A stretch of DNA of 64,000 nucleotides from Glaciecola amylolytica. Its GTDB lineage: Bacteria > Bacteroidota > Bacteroidia > Flavobacteriales_D > Crocinitomicaceae. Each line of letters starts with the position of its first letter. The first letter of the stretch is position 1. This document shows positions 26,527 to 34,792 of this stretch, piece after piece. Below the pieces are notes generated by a model. The model did no database searches. It was not told the origin of the DNA and saw only the letters and a list, made by a program, of their open reading frames with translations. A program made the position numbers and the translations under genes. Location of the stretch: positions 992,001-1,056,000 of the forward strand of contig CP034120.1 of assembly GCA_003856375.1 (NCBI GenBank), given 5' to 3'.

Positions 26527-26937
26527 TTAAGCTGTTACTGAATGACCCGGAAAATTATTGGGAGGATGAAAAAAGGTGGAAGTAAAATTCGGTTCGTAGT
26601 GGTTGTGGTAGATTCCGCCTTTTTCTGCCGGAATCGTTGACGAATCGCAATGAACGACTTCAAAAGAAAGGTGTTCGAAAAAAAGCAGGAATTCGGTCGA
26701 TTTGACATTCTTAGGATTGAAGGGAGCTTTCGATTCCTCGTAATCCTGTTCGATTTGTTTCAGCTGTTTGGAAAGATAACACTGACCGTTACAATGCATC
26801 ATCGGGTTGTCTTTATTCACACAATACAACTCCGTAATTCGAATCTGATTGATTTTCCAATCAATGAAAATAGCTGTCTTGATCGATGCTTGTATCAAAA
26901 ATGAACAAATAATCAGAAAAAGCAGAATTCTTTTCAC
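26527..26937 (-). CDS. Small exported protein with CNGQCYL motif, possibly copper-related
   Basis: A 136-residue protein with a GTG start directly followed by a signal-peptide-like N-terminus (K-R-I-L-L-F-L-I-I-C-S-F-L). The conserved part E-L-Y-C-V-N-K-D-N-P-M-M-H-C-N-G-Q-C-Y-L holds three Cys, a His and two Met residues, a likely metal site. The C-terminal end is His/Pro-rich. Proteins with this motif occur in Bacteroidota next to metal-uptake genes, to my knowledge. It is 123 nt upstream of the MbnP-like gene on the same strand and may be its first operon partner. Confidence 0.72.
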   Translation of the reverse strand: MKRILLFLIICSFLIQASIKTAIFIDWKINQIRITELYCVNKDNPMMHCNGQCYLSKQLKQIEQDYEESKAPFNPKNVKSTEFLLFFEHLSFEVVHCDSSTIPAEKGGIYHNHYEPNFTSTFFHPPNNFPGHSVTA

Positions 26938-27026
26938 GCCGCTAAATTAATCATTTTGTAACTCAGATATCATTCTATGGGGATTTCCTGGTTAAATGCA
27001 CAACTTGTTATTCTTCTGGATTGAAG

Positions 27027-27266
27027 CACGAATGATCTTTAGAAAACGGCGCTAAAAATGGCCATTACGCTGAAAGTACAGAAAACAAGCTGAAAGCAGC
27101 ATGATTGAACCCCTGTTTGAGTTCAGTTGTCGGATTTTGTAAGACAAAATTCGGTAACAACGTATACGAGTTGGGGTGAAATAGCGGAATGAAGCGTAGC
27201 TTTTCAAACTTTCGAGTATAGGCCTGGCCTTTTTGCTTACTTTTTTGGCAATGAAAAAAGTAAGAG
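27027..27266. repeat. Dispersed intergenic repeat, copy B
   Basis: The second copy of the element at 22334-22572, 240 bp, same orientation, with the two hairpins preserved (the first with a G for A change in its loop). It lies between divergent genes (minus gene starting at 26937, next plus gene at 27740). The rest of that gap shows no clear signal apart from the short frame at 27503. Confidence 0.85.
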
Positions 27267-27502
27267 GACCCAAACAATATAGTTAGGCGTGTTACATACT
27301 GGAAATTGTCCGTTCCAAAACGTCTCAATCTACAGAAAAAAAACGACAAAACCGGATTTTGGAATTCACCTAAGCAATGAAAATTGTCTGAAATCAAAAA
27401 CAAGTATTTATACCTGTATAAAACAGGGAGTTATAATCGTAGGAATCAGCGGGTGATGAGGTAGTTTTACAATATCCTATTTTAGAAACAACTATTCGCA
27501 CC

Positions 27503-27667
27503 ATGAAAACGAAAGCAATTGTTGCAGCCATTCCCGGCGTGTATTTTCTTTTGCGCAGACTTGCATTTTTACAAGATTCCGGACGTATTTCTATTCATAC
27601 TATTCAAGACAGATGGCTTTTTGTCAATAAGATCGGCAAAACGATTTGCAACTGTAAAATTCTTTAA
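27503..27667 (+). CDS. Possible small protein, 54 residues (weak)
   Basis: An ATG-initiated frame of 54 codons with a basic N-terminus and one hydrophobic stretch (I-V-A-A-I-P-G-V-Y-F-L-L). It has no recognised relatives and no clear ribosome-binding site, and is listed because the surrounding 470 nt would otherwise be empty. It lies 72 nt before the paralogue pair. It may be noise. Confidence 0.25.
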   Translation: MKTKAIVAAIPGVYFLLRRLAFLQDSGRISIHTIQDRWLFVNKIGKTICNCKIL

Positions 27668-27739
27668 ACTTTTTGAATAGCACCGAGGCTTACATTTATT
27701 TGATTTCAGGACAGTATACAACTATAAAAACAAGATATC

Positions 27740-29275
27740 ATGCTTAAAAGAAAAAAAGAAGGCTCTGAAAATGCGGGTCAACGATTATTCAAGTCTTCAA
27801 ATGAAAACCAGAAGGGGGTTTTAGAGGAGTTGATGGATGGATATTCGAAGCTCATTATCGAAGATCCGGTGATTCCGTTCAGAGAAGAAAACCTGCAGCA
27901 GATCGCCAACGATGTTGATTATGGGGTTTTGAAAGTACTGGATGGCACATGGGTAAGCTATAATGCGAATTACAATAAAAACATCACAAGAAAACCGTTG
28001 GGAAGCGGAATGCATACGACTATTATGCCTTCACCCGGTACGGCACAAGGAAATATTCCCGGTAAATTCAGTTTTGACTGTGAAGAGTATATTGAGAAGT
28101 TGACTTTTTCCCTTGTTCCCGGCGGTGTACGTAATCGCGGTGGTGCAAATGAACTGTTTTGCGGTGCTGTTAAGTATGAACAAAGCATTAAAAGTGTTAC
28201 TCAGGCAGAAGGACAGGACGAGTTACAATATGAATCCATTCACGAAGAAAACGGGATGTATTTATGGTTGAGCGATGTTTATAGTCATGCGGCTACGAAA
28301 GAATCGATTGAAAGAGATCGAGGTATTCACGCTGTTTCCGAACAAGTGAAGAAAGATTACGGTTATGATGGCGAATACAGAGACGAACCGCTTCTTCAGG
28401 TAAAAGATGAACATGGTAACCCAAAGTACATTCTTTTAAGCGAATTAAAAGAAGGACAGGAATATTTTGAGATTATTCCCGCAAAAGAACTGAAGCCTTT
28501 GGCAGGTTTGACCGGCCCAAATTTTATTCCCGATTACTCCATTTCCCGAAGTGGTGTGATTCCTCACGGAAGTACCATTACTTTGTTAGGAGATATTACC
28601 ACCGACAAGAAAAACAATTATCTGATTCCCGGCTCACCGGTGTTTCCAATGGGGGATGCTACCTGGGATCCTCCTCATTTGTCTATTTCACCGACGATGG
28701 GTGGAGCAGGAGCAAATCCTCCAAATAAACCGATAAACCTTGACAAACCCGCTCCGGATTGGGTGCATGAAACACTGAATGATGAAAATGATCCGGGAGA
28801 GAATAAAATCTATACACAGCGCATACTTGCAAATGAATTGTATCCTTATTCCGTGCGGCCTGATTTGAGATTAAGAGATACTTTAAGTGGTGAAAATGTA
28901 AGCAATTACGTGTTTATTCAAATGTCCTCAAAGAATAGTACCGGGGCGCAAGGTGGAATTTTAAACGTTCCTTTTGTTACCCGTTTTGTTCCTACTGTTG
29001 AAATGAATATGAACATGTGGATTGAAACAGTGATTGAAAATGGAAAAGAAATCATTCAGTTACAATACGAACAAGTGATCTTTTTTGAATTTCATTTTGG
29101 AGATGACGGTGGAACAACGAGCTGGCCTCACATTCAGGTGAACACACTTCGTAAGATCGAAGATATTCCTGCGGATCAGCAACGAATCATAGAAGAACAA
29201 TTCTACAATTGTAAGAAAACTGCTGATGGTCAAACACCTGATTCAGCGTCAGGATGCCCTTATCATAAAGGATAA
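27740..29275 (+). CDS. Heme-binding-like/nitrobindin-like protein, larger paralogue
   Basis: A 511-residue protein without signal peptide. It shares blocks with the next gene: V-L-D-G-T-W near the start, I-P-H-G-S and Q-M-S-S-K-N-S-T-G-A-Q-G-G-I-L-N-V-P-F, and near the C-terminus W-P-H-I-Q-V-N. The G-T-W motif followed by beta strands recalls nitrobindin-type barrels, which bind heme. The C-terminus ends G-C-P-Y-H-K-G, a Cys-Pro segment of the kind seen in heme-regulatory motifs. The heme role is therefore inference, and the family was not firmly recognised. It precedes its paralogue by 87 nt. Confidence 0.72.
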   Translation: MLKRKKEGSENAGQRLFKSSNENQKGVLEELMDGYSKLIIEDPVIPFREENLQQIANDVDYGVLKVLDGTWVSYNANYNKNITRKPLGSGMHTTIMPSPGTAQGNIPGKFSFDCEEYIEKLTFSLVPGGVRNRGGANELFCGAVKYEQSIKSVTQAEGQDELQYESIHEENGMYLWLSDVYSHAATKESIERDRGIHAVSEQVKKDYGYDGEYRDEPLLQVKDEHGNPKYILLSELKEGQEYFEIIPAKELKPLAGLTGPNFIPDYSISRSGVIPHGSTITLLGDITTDKKNNYLIPGSPVFPMGDATWDPPHLSISPTMGGAGANPPNKPINLDKPAPDWVHETLNDENDPGENKIYTQRILANELYPYSVRPDLRLRDTLSGENVSNYVFIQMSSKNSTGAQGGILNVPFVTRFVPTVEMNMNMWIETVIENGKEIIQLQYEQVIFFEFHFGDDGGTTSWPHIQVNTLRKIEDIPADQQRIIEEQFYNCKKTADGQTPDSASGCPYHKG

Positions 29276-29362
29276 TAATTGTTTCACAGACAGGTTTCTG
29301 GTATTTGCAACCCGGATGTAAAATGATTAAAAAGGTCTTAAACCGATATAAAAACAGATAGT

Positions 29363-30310
29363 ATGAATAAATCATCGAAACAAAGTGGATTCACTTTAGG
29401 AGCAAGATTTCTGAAACTTAGTCAGGTTGATCCTGCTGATCTTGGAGCTCTTGCACCACTTGTCGGGACATGGAAAAATGCGCCGGTTCCTGATTCTTCG
29501 GTTTCAGCCGGATGGAATGTGATTTCTGTTCCAGCACAAGATAAAGGATTTGTTTATGAAGTCATTCCGTATACCGAAACCCTGACTTTTTCTCCTGTAG
29601 TTGTACAGGCTGGAAATCGCGGCCCTGCGATAAAAGGAAAGCAGGTGGAACAATTAATCTTCGGTCTGACATATGAGCAGAAAATTGAAAGTGTCTGTAA
29701 AACGGATTTTTGTAAAGAACGTGGTTTTCCGAGTGGATCGACTATTCATGTTGAAACAGGATTATTCCTCAATTTAGGGCAGCCGAATGGCGGTTATTCC
29801 ATTGCGCGCTTGTCGACCATTCCACATGGAAACTCACTGCTGGCACTTGGAAGTTCACAAGAAGTAAAGAAACCGGGAACGGATTTCTTTGATAAAGCTT
29901 CAGCTGTTCCAACATTGTTGAACGGCGGCCGGGTAGGAGTTTTGGGTTATACCGATCAGATTATCGGAACGCCGCAATTCAAGGTTTTCGATCAGATCAA
30001 TCCGAATACATTTCTGAAATCAACTCTGGAAGGTTTGGTTGGATCGGGAAGTCTGACCGATATGAGTGTGATACAAATGTCGACAAACACACCGGATGCT
30101 GACGGAGGAATTCTGAATATTCCTTTTATTCAGACCAACGTCAATGCAACCAAAATGGACGCAACCTTCTGGATCGAAAATATGAAAGGAAGTAAGTTCA
30201 GTCAGGTGCTGCAATATTCACAAACGATCAATCTCGTTTTCCCGGCTACCGGTTCGGCTCAACCGATCGTGTGGCCGCATATCACTATCAACAGTTTGGT
30301 AAAAGTGTGA
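29363..30310 (+). CDS. Heme-binding-like/nitrobindin-like protein, smaller paralogue
   Basis: A 315-residue paralogue of the preceding gene, sharing L-V-G-T-W, I-P-H-G-N, Q-M-S-T-N-T-P-D-A-D-G-G-I-L-N-I-P-F and V-W-P-H-I-T-I-N-S-L in the same order. It lacks the roughly 200 residue insertion of the larger copy and the C-terminal Cys-Pro tail. No signal peptide. The duplication is clear from the conserved blocks. The pair is followed by a very strong terminator, so they form one unit of transcription. Function unknown; heme or lipid binding is possible. Confidence 0.75.
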   Translation: MNKSSKQSGFTLGARFLKLSQVDPADLGALAPLVGTWKNAPVPDSSVSAGWNVISVPAQDKGFVYEVIPYTETLTFSPVVVQAGNRGPAIKGKQVEQLIFGLTYEQKIESVCKTDFCKERGFPSGSTIHVETGLFLNLGQPNGGYSIARLSTIPHGNSLLALGSSQEVKKPGTDFFDKASAVPTLLNGGRVGVLGYTDQIIGTPQFKVFDQINPNTFLKSTLEGLVGSGSLTDMSVIQMSTNTPDADGGILNIPFIQTNVNATKMDATFWIENMKGSKFSQVLQYSQTINLVFPATGSAQPIVWPHITINSLVKV

Positions 30311-30326
30311 TAGTCTCAATACAAAC

Positions 30327-30359
30327 AAAACCCGCGCACCAATCTGGTGCGCGGGTTTT
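30327..30359. terminator. Very strong rho-independent terminator
   Basis: An extremely GC-rich stem, cccgcgcacca paired with tggtgcgcggg with a 3-nt loop, is extended by aaaa and tttt. It sits between the paralogue pair and the convergent DsbA-like gene. Confidence 0.9.
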
Positions 30360-30381
30360 CCGATTCAGGTGAAATCGGCTT

Positions 30382-31380
30382 TTATTTTTTCTGATACAAA
30401 GTTCCTGTTTTGATCACCAGTTTGCTCAGTTTGTTTTCTGAAACCAATGCCTCCAGTGTTTTTTGTGCTTCTTTCACACTGATTGAATAAAGCAGCGAAT
30501 ATTCTTTTGCTGTCAGTGTCGGATAATGCGCAAAAAGAGCCAATGGAGTAGAAGTATCGATTGCTTTTTTCTTCGCTTCCGGAACGAGTTGTTTAATGAC
30601 ATCTTCAAATGCTTCATAAGGTTTGAAACCATAAACCAGGAAACGTTTGTCATTCGAATCGGAGAAATACATTGAAGGAAAACCTCTCACTCCCAATTGA
30701 CGTCCGTAAGCCAAATCCTCTTCGAACAGTTTTTTGGCGTCACCGTCTTCATAATCTTTCTTCAATTGTTCCACATTCAGTCCCACAGCTTTTGCAGCAG
30801 CACTGATCACTTCCCATTTCGTGATATTCTTCTTTTCCAGAAAAACATATTCACGCAGTTTTCGCATAAAAGCAACAGCCTTTTCCTTGTCCTGCATTTG
30901 AGCCGCTTTCACCGCAATGCTCGGAGGATAAGAAGATGCAAGCGGATCTTCCAGCCAAACACCGCCGTCTATCGGCATTTCATAATAAGCGCTCACTTCT
31001 TCCCAGTGATGAGCAACATCCGAAGGTTTACTGATTCCGCCGCTGTTGTAAGACCAATCCGGTAGCAATCCACCCATGCGGTAATCAATCTCGATGTATT
31101 CGCCGTATTCAAGCTTCAGTTTTCGCAGCTGTGGCTCGATTCCCCAGCAGGAAGAACAAATCGGATCGGTGTAGTAAATGATTTTTACCGGTTTTTTCTG
31201 GTTCAGCATTATGAATTGCGAACTGTCTTGTGTTCCTGCATCCGGAAGTTCACAAGTTCCGGTAATCGGGTCGCATAAAAGCGGATTATTTTGATTTTCT
31301 TTCATCGTTTTTGTTGTTTGTGACTGGCAGCTCAGCGCTCCGGCCAAAATGATTATCAATAGTGTAAATTTCATAGGCAT
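30382..31380 (-). CDS. DsbA/FrnE-like thioredoxin-fold lipoprotein
   Basis: A 332-residue protein (starts at 31380 or 31374). The N-terminus is a lipoprotein signal (L-A-G-A-L-S-C). The thioredoxin fold has the active site Y-Y-T-D-P-I-C-S-S-C-W-G, and R-M-G-G-L-L-P and G-V-R-G-F-P-S-M-Y match the DsbA-family FrnE type with the cis-Pro loop. About 50 residues at the C-terminus (L-T-A-K-E-Y-S-L-L-Y) look like a small helical extension. It is likely a periplasmic disulfide oxidoreductase. It is divergent from an HxlR regulator that has an N-terminal Cys. Confidence 0.85.
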   Translation of the reverse strand: MPMKFTLLIIILAGALSCQSQTTKTMKENQNNPLLCDPITGTCELPDAGTQDSSQFIMLNQKKPVKIIYYTDPICSSCWGIEPQLRKLKLEYGEYIEIDYRMGGLLPDWSYNSGGISKPSDVAHHWEEVSAYYEMPIDGGVWLEDPLASSYPPSIAVKAAQMQDKEKAVAFMRKLREYVFLEKKNITKWEVISAAAKAVGLNVEQLKKDYEDGDAKKLFEEDLAYGRQLGVRGFPSMYFSDSNDKRFLVYGFKPYEAFEDVIKQLVPEAKKKAIDTSTPLALFAHYPTLTAKEYSLLYSISVKEAQKTLEALVSENKLSKLVIKTGTLYQKK

Positions 31381-31448
31381 CCGTTGAGTGATACTGTTCT
31401 CTTGCGTTCGAAGCCATCATTCTTTCTTCCTGTTTGAATCATAATCCT

Positions 31449-31514
31449 TAAATTTGTGTTGTTACTAAATTTGTTTGTTTGGTACAAAGATCGTGACAGT
31501 TTATTTATCTGTCA
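31449..31514 (+). promoter_or_regulatory. Candidate promoter and operator for the HxlR gene
   Basis: TAAATTTG occurs twice (31449-31456 and 31466-31473), both exact -7 matches in plus orientation. Between them and the gene lies TGACAG-N9-CTGTCA (31494-31514), an inverted repeat just before the start codon, a plausible autorepressor site. Confidence 0.5.
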
Positions 31515-31529
31515 ATTAGTCAAAAAAAT

Positions 31530-31844
31530 ATGACTACAAAAAAAGCAATGGAAGAAATCAAAAATGAATGCCCGGCTGAGTGGCTTTTGAAGATCCTCTC
31601 AGGAAAATGGAAGCCTCAGATCTTTCGCATTGCGCTTTCCGGCCCCATTCGATTCAATACCTTATTGCGTCAGATCGAAGGATCGAACAAGCAGTCTTTG
31701 TCTACCGCCTTGAGAGAATTGGAAGAGCAGGGATTATTGATTAAAACCACTGTCAATCTGAAACCTTTGCACATCGAATACCATTTATCGGAGAAAGGTC
31801 ATTCGTTGATTCCTGTTTTCCAACAGCTGGAAATGTTGTCCTGA
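31530..31844 (+). CDS. HxlR-family winged-helix regulator
   Basis: A 104-residue regulator with the HxlR pattern: C-P-A-E-W-L-L-K-I-L-S-G-K-W-K-P-Q-I, R-F-N-T-L-L-R-Q-I-E-G and K-Q-S-L-S-T-A-L-R-E-L-E-E-Q-G-L. The N-terminal Cys at residue 14 corresponds in position to the redox-sensing Cys of HypR-type members. It is divergent from the DsbA-like gene, which it may control in response to thiol stress. The inducer is not visible. Confidence 0.9.
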   Translation: MTTKKAMEEIKNECPAEWLLKILSGKWKPQIFRIALSGPIRFNTLLRQIEGSNKQSLSTALRELEEQGLLIKTTVNLKPLHIEYHLSEKGHSLIPVFQQLEMLS

Positions 31845-31861
31845 TACTCCTTTCTTTTGAA

Positions 31862-32080
31862 ACTTAACGATTAGGAACTCACTATTCCGTGCCTTGCAAT
31901 AATTTCTGCGGGACAAAATATGATTTAACAGTACGCCGATAACGCAGACTTACCAAAGATGAGTGCAGATTATGAACTTATTTAATATCTGCGTAATCCT
32001 CGCTATCTGCGGGAAAAAATAATACATCAACTAAATCCTCGGACAAGCCATTTATATAAAAACAGTAATTCGAACGTTCA
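31862..32080. other. Non-coding intergenic stretch with repeated CTGCG words
   Basis: It contains several related words on both strands: tttctgcggga, aacgcagactt, tatctgcgtaatcc and tatctgcgggaaa. In Bacteroidota such words are often seen in decayed intergenic repeats. No frame or RNA was recognised. Confidence 0.35.
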
Positions 32081-32131
32081 AAAATCGTTTGTCCAAATTG
32101 GCTATATTTGATTCAGAGTAATACTGAAAAC

Positions 32132-32521
32132 ATGTTCACAATACAAGACATTCAGGCAGCACATTCCAAAGTGAAATCCGGAGCAGATTTCCCGAATTAC
32201 ATTCAGGATCTGATCAAACTGGGAGTGAAAGAGTATGAAACCTTTGTTTCCGACGGACACACAGATTATTCTGGTGATGATGCCTTCGAAGTTTCATCTG
32301 TAGCCAAATACGAAGAGCTGATTGTTCAGAAAGAAAGCAATGTGGAGCAATTCAAAACGGATTTGAAAGCACATCAGCAGGGAAAAACAGATTATCCTGC
32401 TTTTTGTAAAGATTGTGCAGATTCCGGAGTGGAAAAATGGGTGGTGAAAATGAACGGTATGACGTGTACTTATTACGACAAAGCCGGAAATGAACTGCTG
32501 GTCGAAATCATTCCTCACTGA
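32132..32521 (+). CDS. DUF1398 family protein
   Basis: A 129-residue protein; the frame begins upstream with a TTG, but the ATG at 32132 matches the usual N-terminus F-T-I-Q-D-I-Q-A-A-H-S-K-V. Conserved parts include G-A-D-F-P-N-Y-I-Q-D-L, G-V-K-E-Y-E-T-F-V-S-D-G and K-W-V-V-K-M-N-G-M-T-C-T-Y-Y-D. This matches DUF1398, a small cytosolic family of unknown role. It precedes the MCE lipoprotein by 10 nt and is probably cotranscribed. Confidence 0.85.
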   Translation: MFTIQDIQAAHSKVKSGADFPNYIQDLIKLGVKEYETFVSDGHTDYSGDDAFEVSSVAKYEELIVQKESNVEQFKTDLKAHQQGKTDYPAFCKDCADSGVEKWVVKMNGMTCTYYDKAGNELLVEIIPH

Positions 32522-32531
32522 TCCGGATCAT

Positions 32532-33011
32532 ATGAAACTCTTTTTAAGCTTTGCACTTCTCCTGACTTTGTGCAGTTCCTGTTCTACAAAGAACCGTTTA
32601 CACGTGGTGTTGGATGATGGTTTTGGGGTAGATGTCGGAGATCCGGTTGAATTGAATAACCTCAAAATCGGATCAATCGAGGAGATTCATTTTACAAAAG
32701 ACTACAAAGTCTGTCTCACCATTGGGATTGAAGACGAAACCATCCGGATTCCTTCAGACAGCAAATTCTATTTCTTAATCAATGCTTTGGAGATCGAAGC
32801 GGGAAAATCAAGCCGTTTTCTGAAAGAGAAAGACACGGTATATGCCGTTCCTGAAACAAACTATCAGATCAATAAAGTACTGGATGAGGTTTCGGAGTTT
32901 ATCGATCATTCCAAACCAGTCAGAAATCAGGATACAATTATCCGCGAACTCAATGAACTGAATGCGGAAATGCAGAAACTGAAGGAAAAGATTGATCCGA
33001 AAGAGAAGTGA
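32532..33011 (+). CDS. MCE/MlaD-domain lipoprotein
   Basis: A 159-residue lipoprotein from the ATG at 32532 with lipobox C-S-S-C near residue 16. It contains an MCE (MlaD-type) domain: G-F-G-V-D-V-G-D-P-V-E-L-N-N-L-K-I-G-S-I-E-E-I. The C-terminal helix (E-L-N-E-L-N-A-E-M-Q-K-L-K-E-K) may form a coiled coil. MlaD-type proteins hold phospholipids between membranes, usually with an ABC transporter, but no mla permease or ATPase is next to it. Stand-alone MCE lipoproteins occur in other bacteria. Confidence 0.8.
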   Translation: MKLFLSFALLLTLCSSCSTKNRLHVVLDDGFGVDVGDPVELNNLKIGSIEEIHFTKDYKVCLTIGIEDETIRIPSDSKFYFLINALEIEAGKSSRFLKEKDTVYAVPETNYQINKVLDEVSEFIDHSKPVRNQDTIIRELNELNAEMQKLKEKIDPKEK

Positions 33012-33138
33012 TCTTTAAACTCTATGAAAAATTTTGAATAGTAACCATGGTAACTATACTCGAGTATACTACCTGAAAATACCATTTTATAGTAAAAAAA
33101 TGATTTGCATTCGGTAAGTTTGCCACTTTACAAAAGAA

Positions 33139-33540
33139 ATGAACTTTACAAAAGGATTGTTTTTGGGATTAACAAGCGGAATTCTTTCCAGCGTGGTCTG
33201 TATTGCCTACAACGAAATCTACAGCGATGCATTTCGTCTTGATTTCAGTGGAATACTCACCACTACGGGAATCGTATTGTCGAGCATTTTAGGATGTTTG
33301 TTGATGTCGATGGGTTATGTGATTATCTCAAAATTGAAAAAACCTGTCTTCATTCCCTGGTTGAACATTGTTTACTGTACCTTGAGTTTTGCAAGTATCA
33401 TTGGAGTATTGTCATACAGACTGCCTTTGGATATGGAGTCGCCTGAAATGTTTACAGGTTTGGCAATTCCAATGCATTTTTTCCCGACCTTGTCCTTTTT
33501 AGCTCTGGTTCCATTCTTTTGGAAACTTAAAAACAAGTAA
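33139..33540 (+). CDS. Four-helix membrane protein of unknown function
   Basis: A 133-residue protein with about four hydrophobic helices and no charged active site. No family recognised. It stands 127 nt after the MCE lipoprotein and 52 nt before the first YceI gene, and may share a transcript with the latter. Confidence 0.7.
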   Translation: MNFTKGLFLGLTSGILSSVVCIAYNEIYSDAFRLDFSGILTTTGIVLSSILGCLLMSMGYVIISKLKKPVFIPWLNIVYCTLSFASIIGVLSYRLPLDMESPEMFTGLAIPMHFFPTLSFLALVPFFWKLKNK

Positions 33541-33592
33541 TTAAGTAACAACAAAAGGAAGCATTGCTTCCGATAATTAAAAACAAACAAAT

Positions 33593-34183
33593 ATGAAACG
33601 TCCAGTAACAATTGTAGCAGCCGCATTTGCAGGTTTAATGCTATCTTTCACAGTCGCAACATCTTCCATTTGGTCTTCTGACGCAGTACACTCTCGACTA
33701 GGTTTTTCAGTAAAACACATGGGAATTTCTGATTTGAACGGAAACTTCAGCGAATACGAAGTGAAAATGACTGCAACTAAAGAAGATTTTTCTGATGCGA
33801 AAGTAGAAGTTTCAGGAGCAATCAACAGTATCAACACAGGAAGCGAAATGCGTGATGGTCACTTGAAAAGCCCTGATTTCTTTGACGCAGAGAAATTCCC
33901 GAAATTTACATTCGTAAGCAAATCATTTACGAAAGTGGCAAAATCTAAAAACGAGTACACGGTTGTTGGAGATTTGACATTGCACGGAGTAACGAAAGAA
34001 GTTACTATGAATGCAGTTTACAACGGAACAATCACACATCCGATGAACAAAAAAGAAGTGAGTGGTTTCAAAATGACCGGAGTAATCAAAAGAATGGATT
34101 ACGGTGTTGGAGCAACAACTCCTGTAACAGCTGCAAGCGACGAAGTGAAAATCACGTGTGATTTGGAGTTGGTTAAAGAATAA
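33593..34183 (+). CDS. YceI family periplasmic protein, first copy
   Basis: A 196-residue protein with a signal peptide and the YceI lipocalin-like barrel: D-A-V-H-S-R-L-G-F-S-V-K-H-M-G, I-N-S-I-N-T-G-S-E-M-R-D-G-H-L and F-F-D-A-E-K-F-P. YceI proteins bind polyisoprenoids, often octaprenyl compounds. It is 4 nt before the second YceI gene, so the two are one transcript. Confidence 0.93.
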   Translation: MKRPVTIVAAAFAGLMLSFTVATSSIWSSDAVHSRLGFSVKHMGISDLNGNFSEYEVKMTATKEDFSDAKVEVSGAINSINTGSEMRDGHLKSPDFFDAEKFPKFTFVSKSFTKVAKSKNEYTVVGDLTLHGVTKEVTMNAVYNGTITHPMNKKEVSGFKMTGVIKRMDYGVGATTPVTAASDEVKITCDLELVKE

Positions 34184-34187
34184 AAAC

Positions 34188-34718
34188 ATGAAAAAAACGC
34201 TTTTTTTTATGTCGATACTCCTCCTGATCGGGGGAGTATTTGCGTTCACTCAGGTTAAGACCTGGAAAGTAGCGAAAGATTACAGCATCGAATTCTCCGC
34301 AAAAGGCGTAGACGGGATTTTTAAAACGTTTTCGGCAACGATTAATTTCGATGAGGCAAAACTTTCGGCTTCCAAGTTTGTAATGACCATTGATGTGAAT
34401 TCCATCAATACCGGAAACGGATTGCAAAACAAGCATGCAGCGGGAGATGAGTGGTTCAATGCGGAGAAATATCCGAATATCAAATTCACTTCCTCTTCGT
34501 TTGAAAAAACAACTGCAGGTTATTCCGTAAAAGGGAAATTGCAGGTAAAAGATGTGACAAAGGATGTGACGATTCCGTTTACATTCACAAAATCAGGAAA
34601 CAAAGGGAAATTTGTTGCCACGTTCACCATTGATCGTTCTGCGTACAACGTAGGAAAATCGGGTGGAGACGTTGGAAACAACATCAAAATAACAGCAACG
34701 ATTCCAGTTACCAAATAA
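34188..34718 (+). CDS. YceI family periplasmic protein, second copy
   Basis: A 176-residue paralogue of the preceding gene, with I-N-T-G-N-G-L-Q-N-K-H, W-F-N-A-E-K-Y-P and K-D-V-T-K-D-V-T-I-P-F. The start is the ATG at 34188, 4 nt after the first stop. The family role is isoprenoid binding in the periplasm. It ends before a strong terminator. The two copies differ in the N-terminal half, so they may bind different ligands. Confidence 0.9.
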   Translation: MKKTLFFMSILLLIGGVFAFTQVKTWKVAKDYSIEFSAKGVDGIFKTFSATINFDEAKLSASKFVMTIDVNSINTGNGLQNKHAAGDEWFNAEKYPNIKFTSSSFEKTTAGYSVKGKLQVKDVTKDVTIPFTFTKSGNKGKFVATFTIDRSAYNVGKSGGDVGNNIKITATIPVTK

Positions 34719-34732
34719 TAGTGATAGCATGT

Positions 34733-34770
34733 AAACAGTAAGGGCGAAAAATTTTTCGCCCTTACTGTTT
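34733..34770. terminator. Bidirectional terminator, perfect 19-bp inverted repeat
   Basis: The sequence aaacagtaagggcgaaaaa is followed directly by its exact complement tttttcgcccttactgttt (34733-34751 and 34752-34770). This makes an ideal hairpin between the YceI operon and the convergent corA gene. Confidence 0.9.
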
Positions 34771-34792
34771 TTATATATTTATTAAAAAATCA

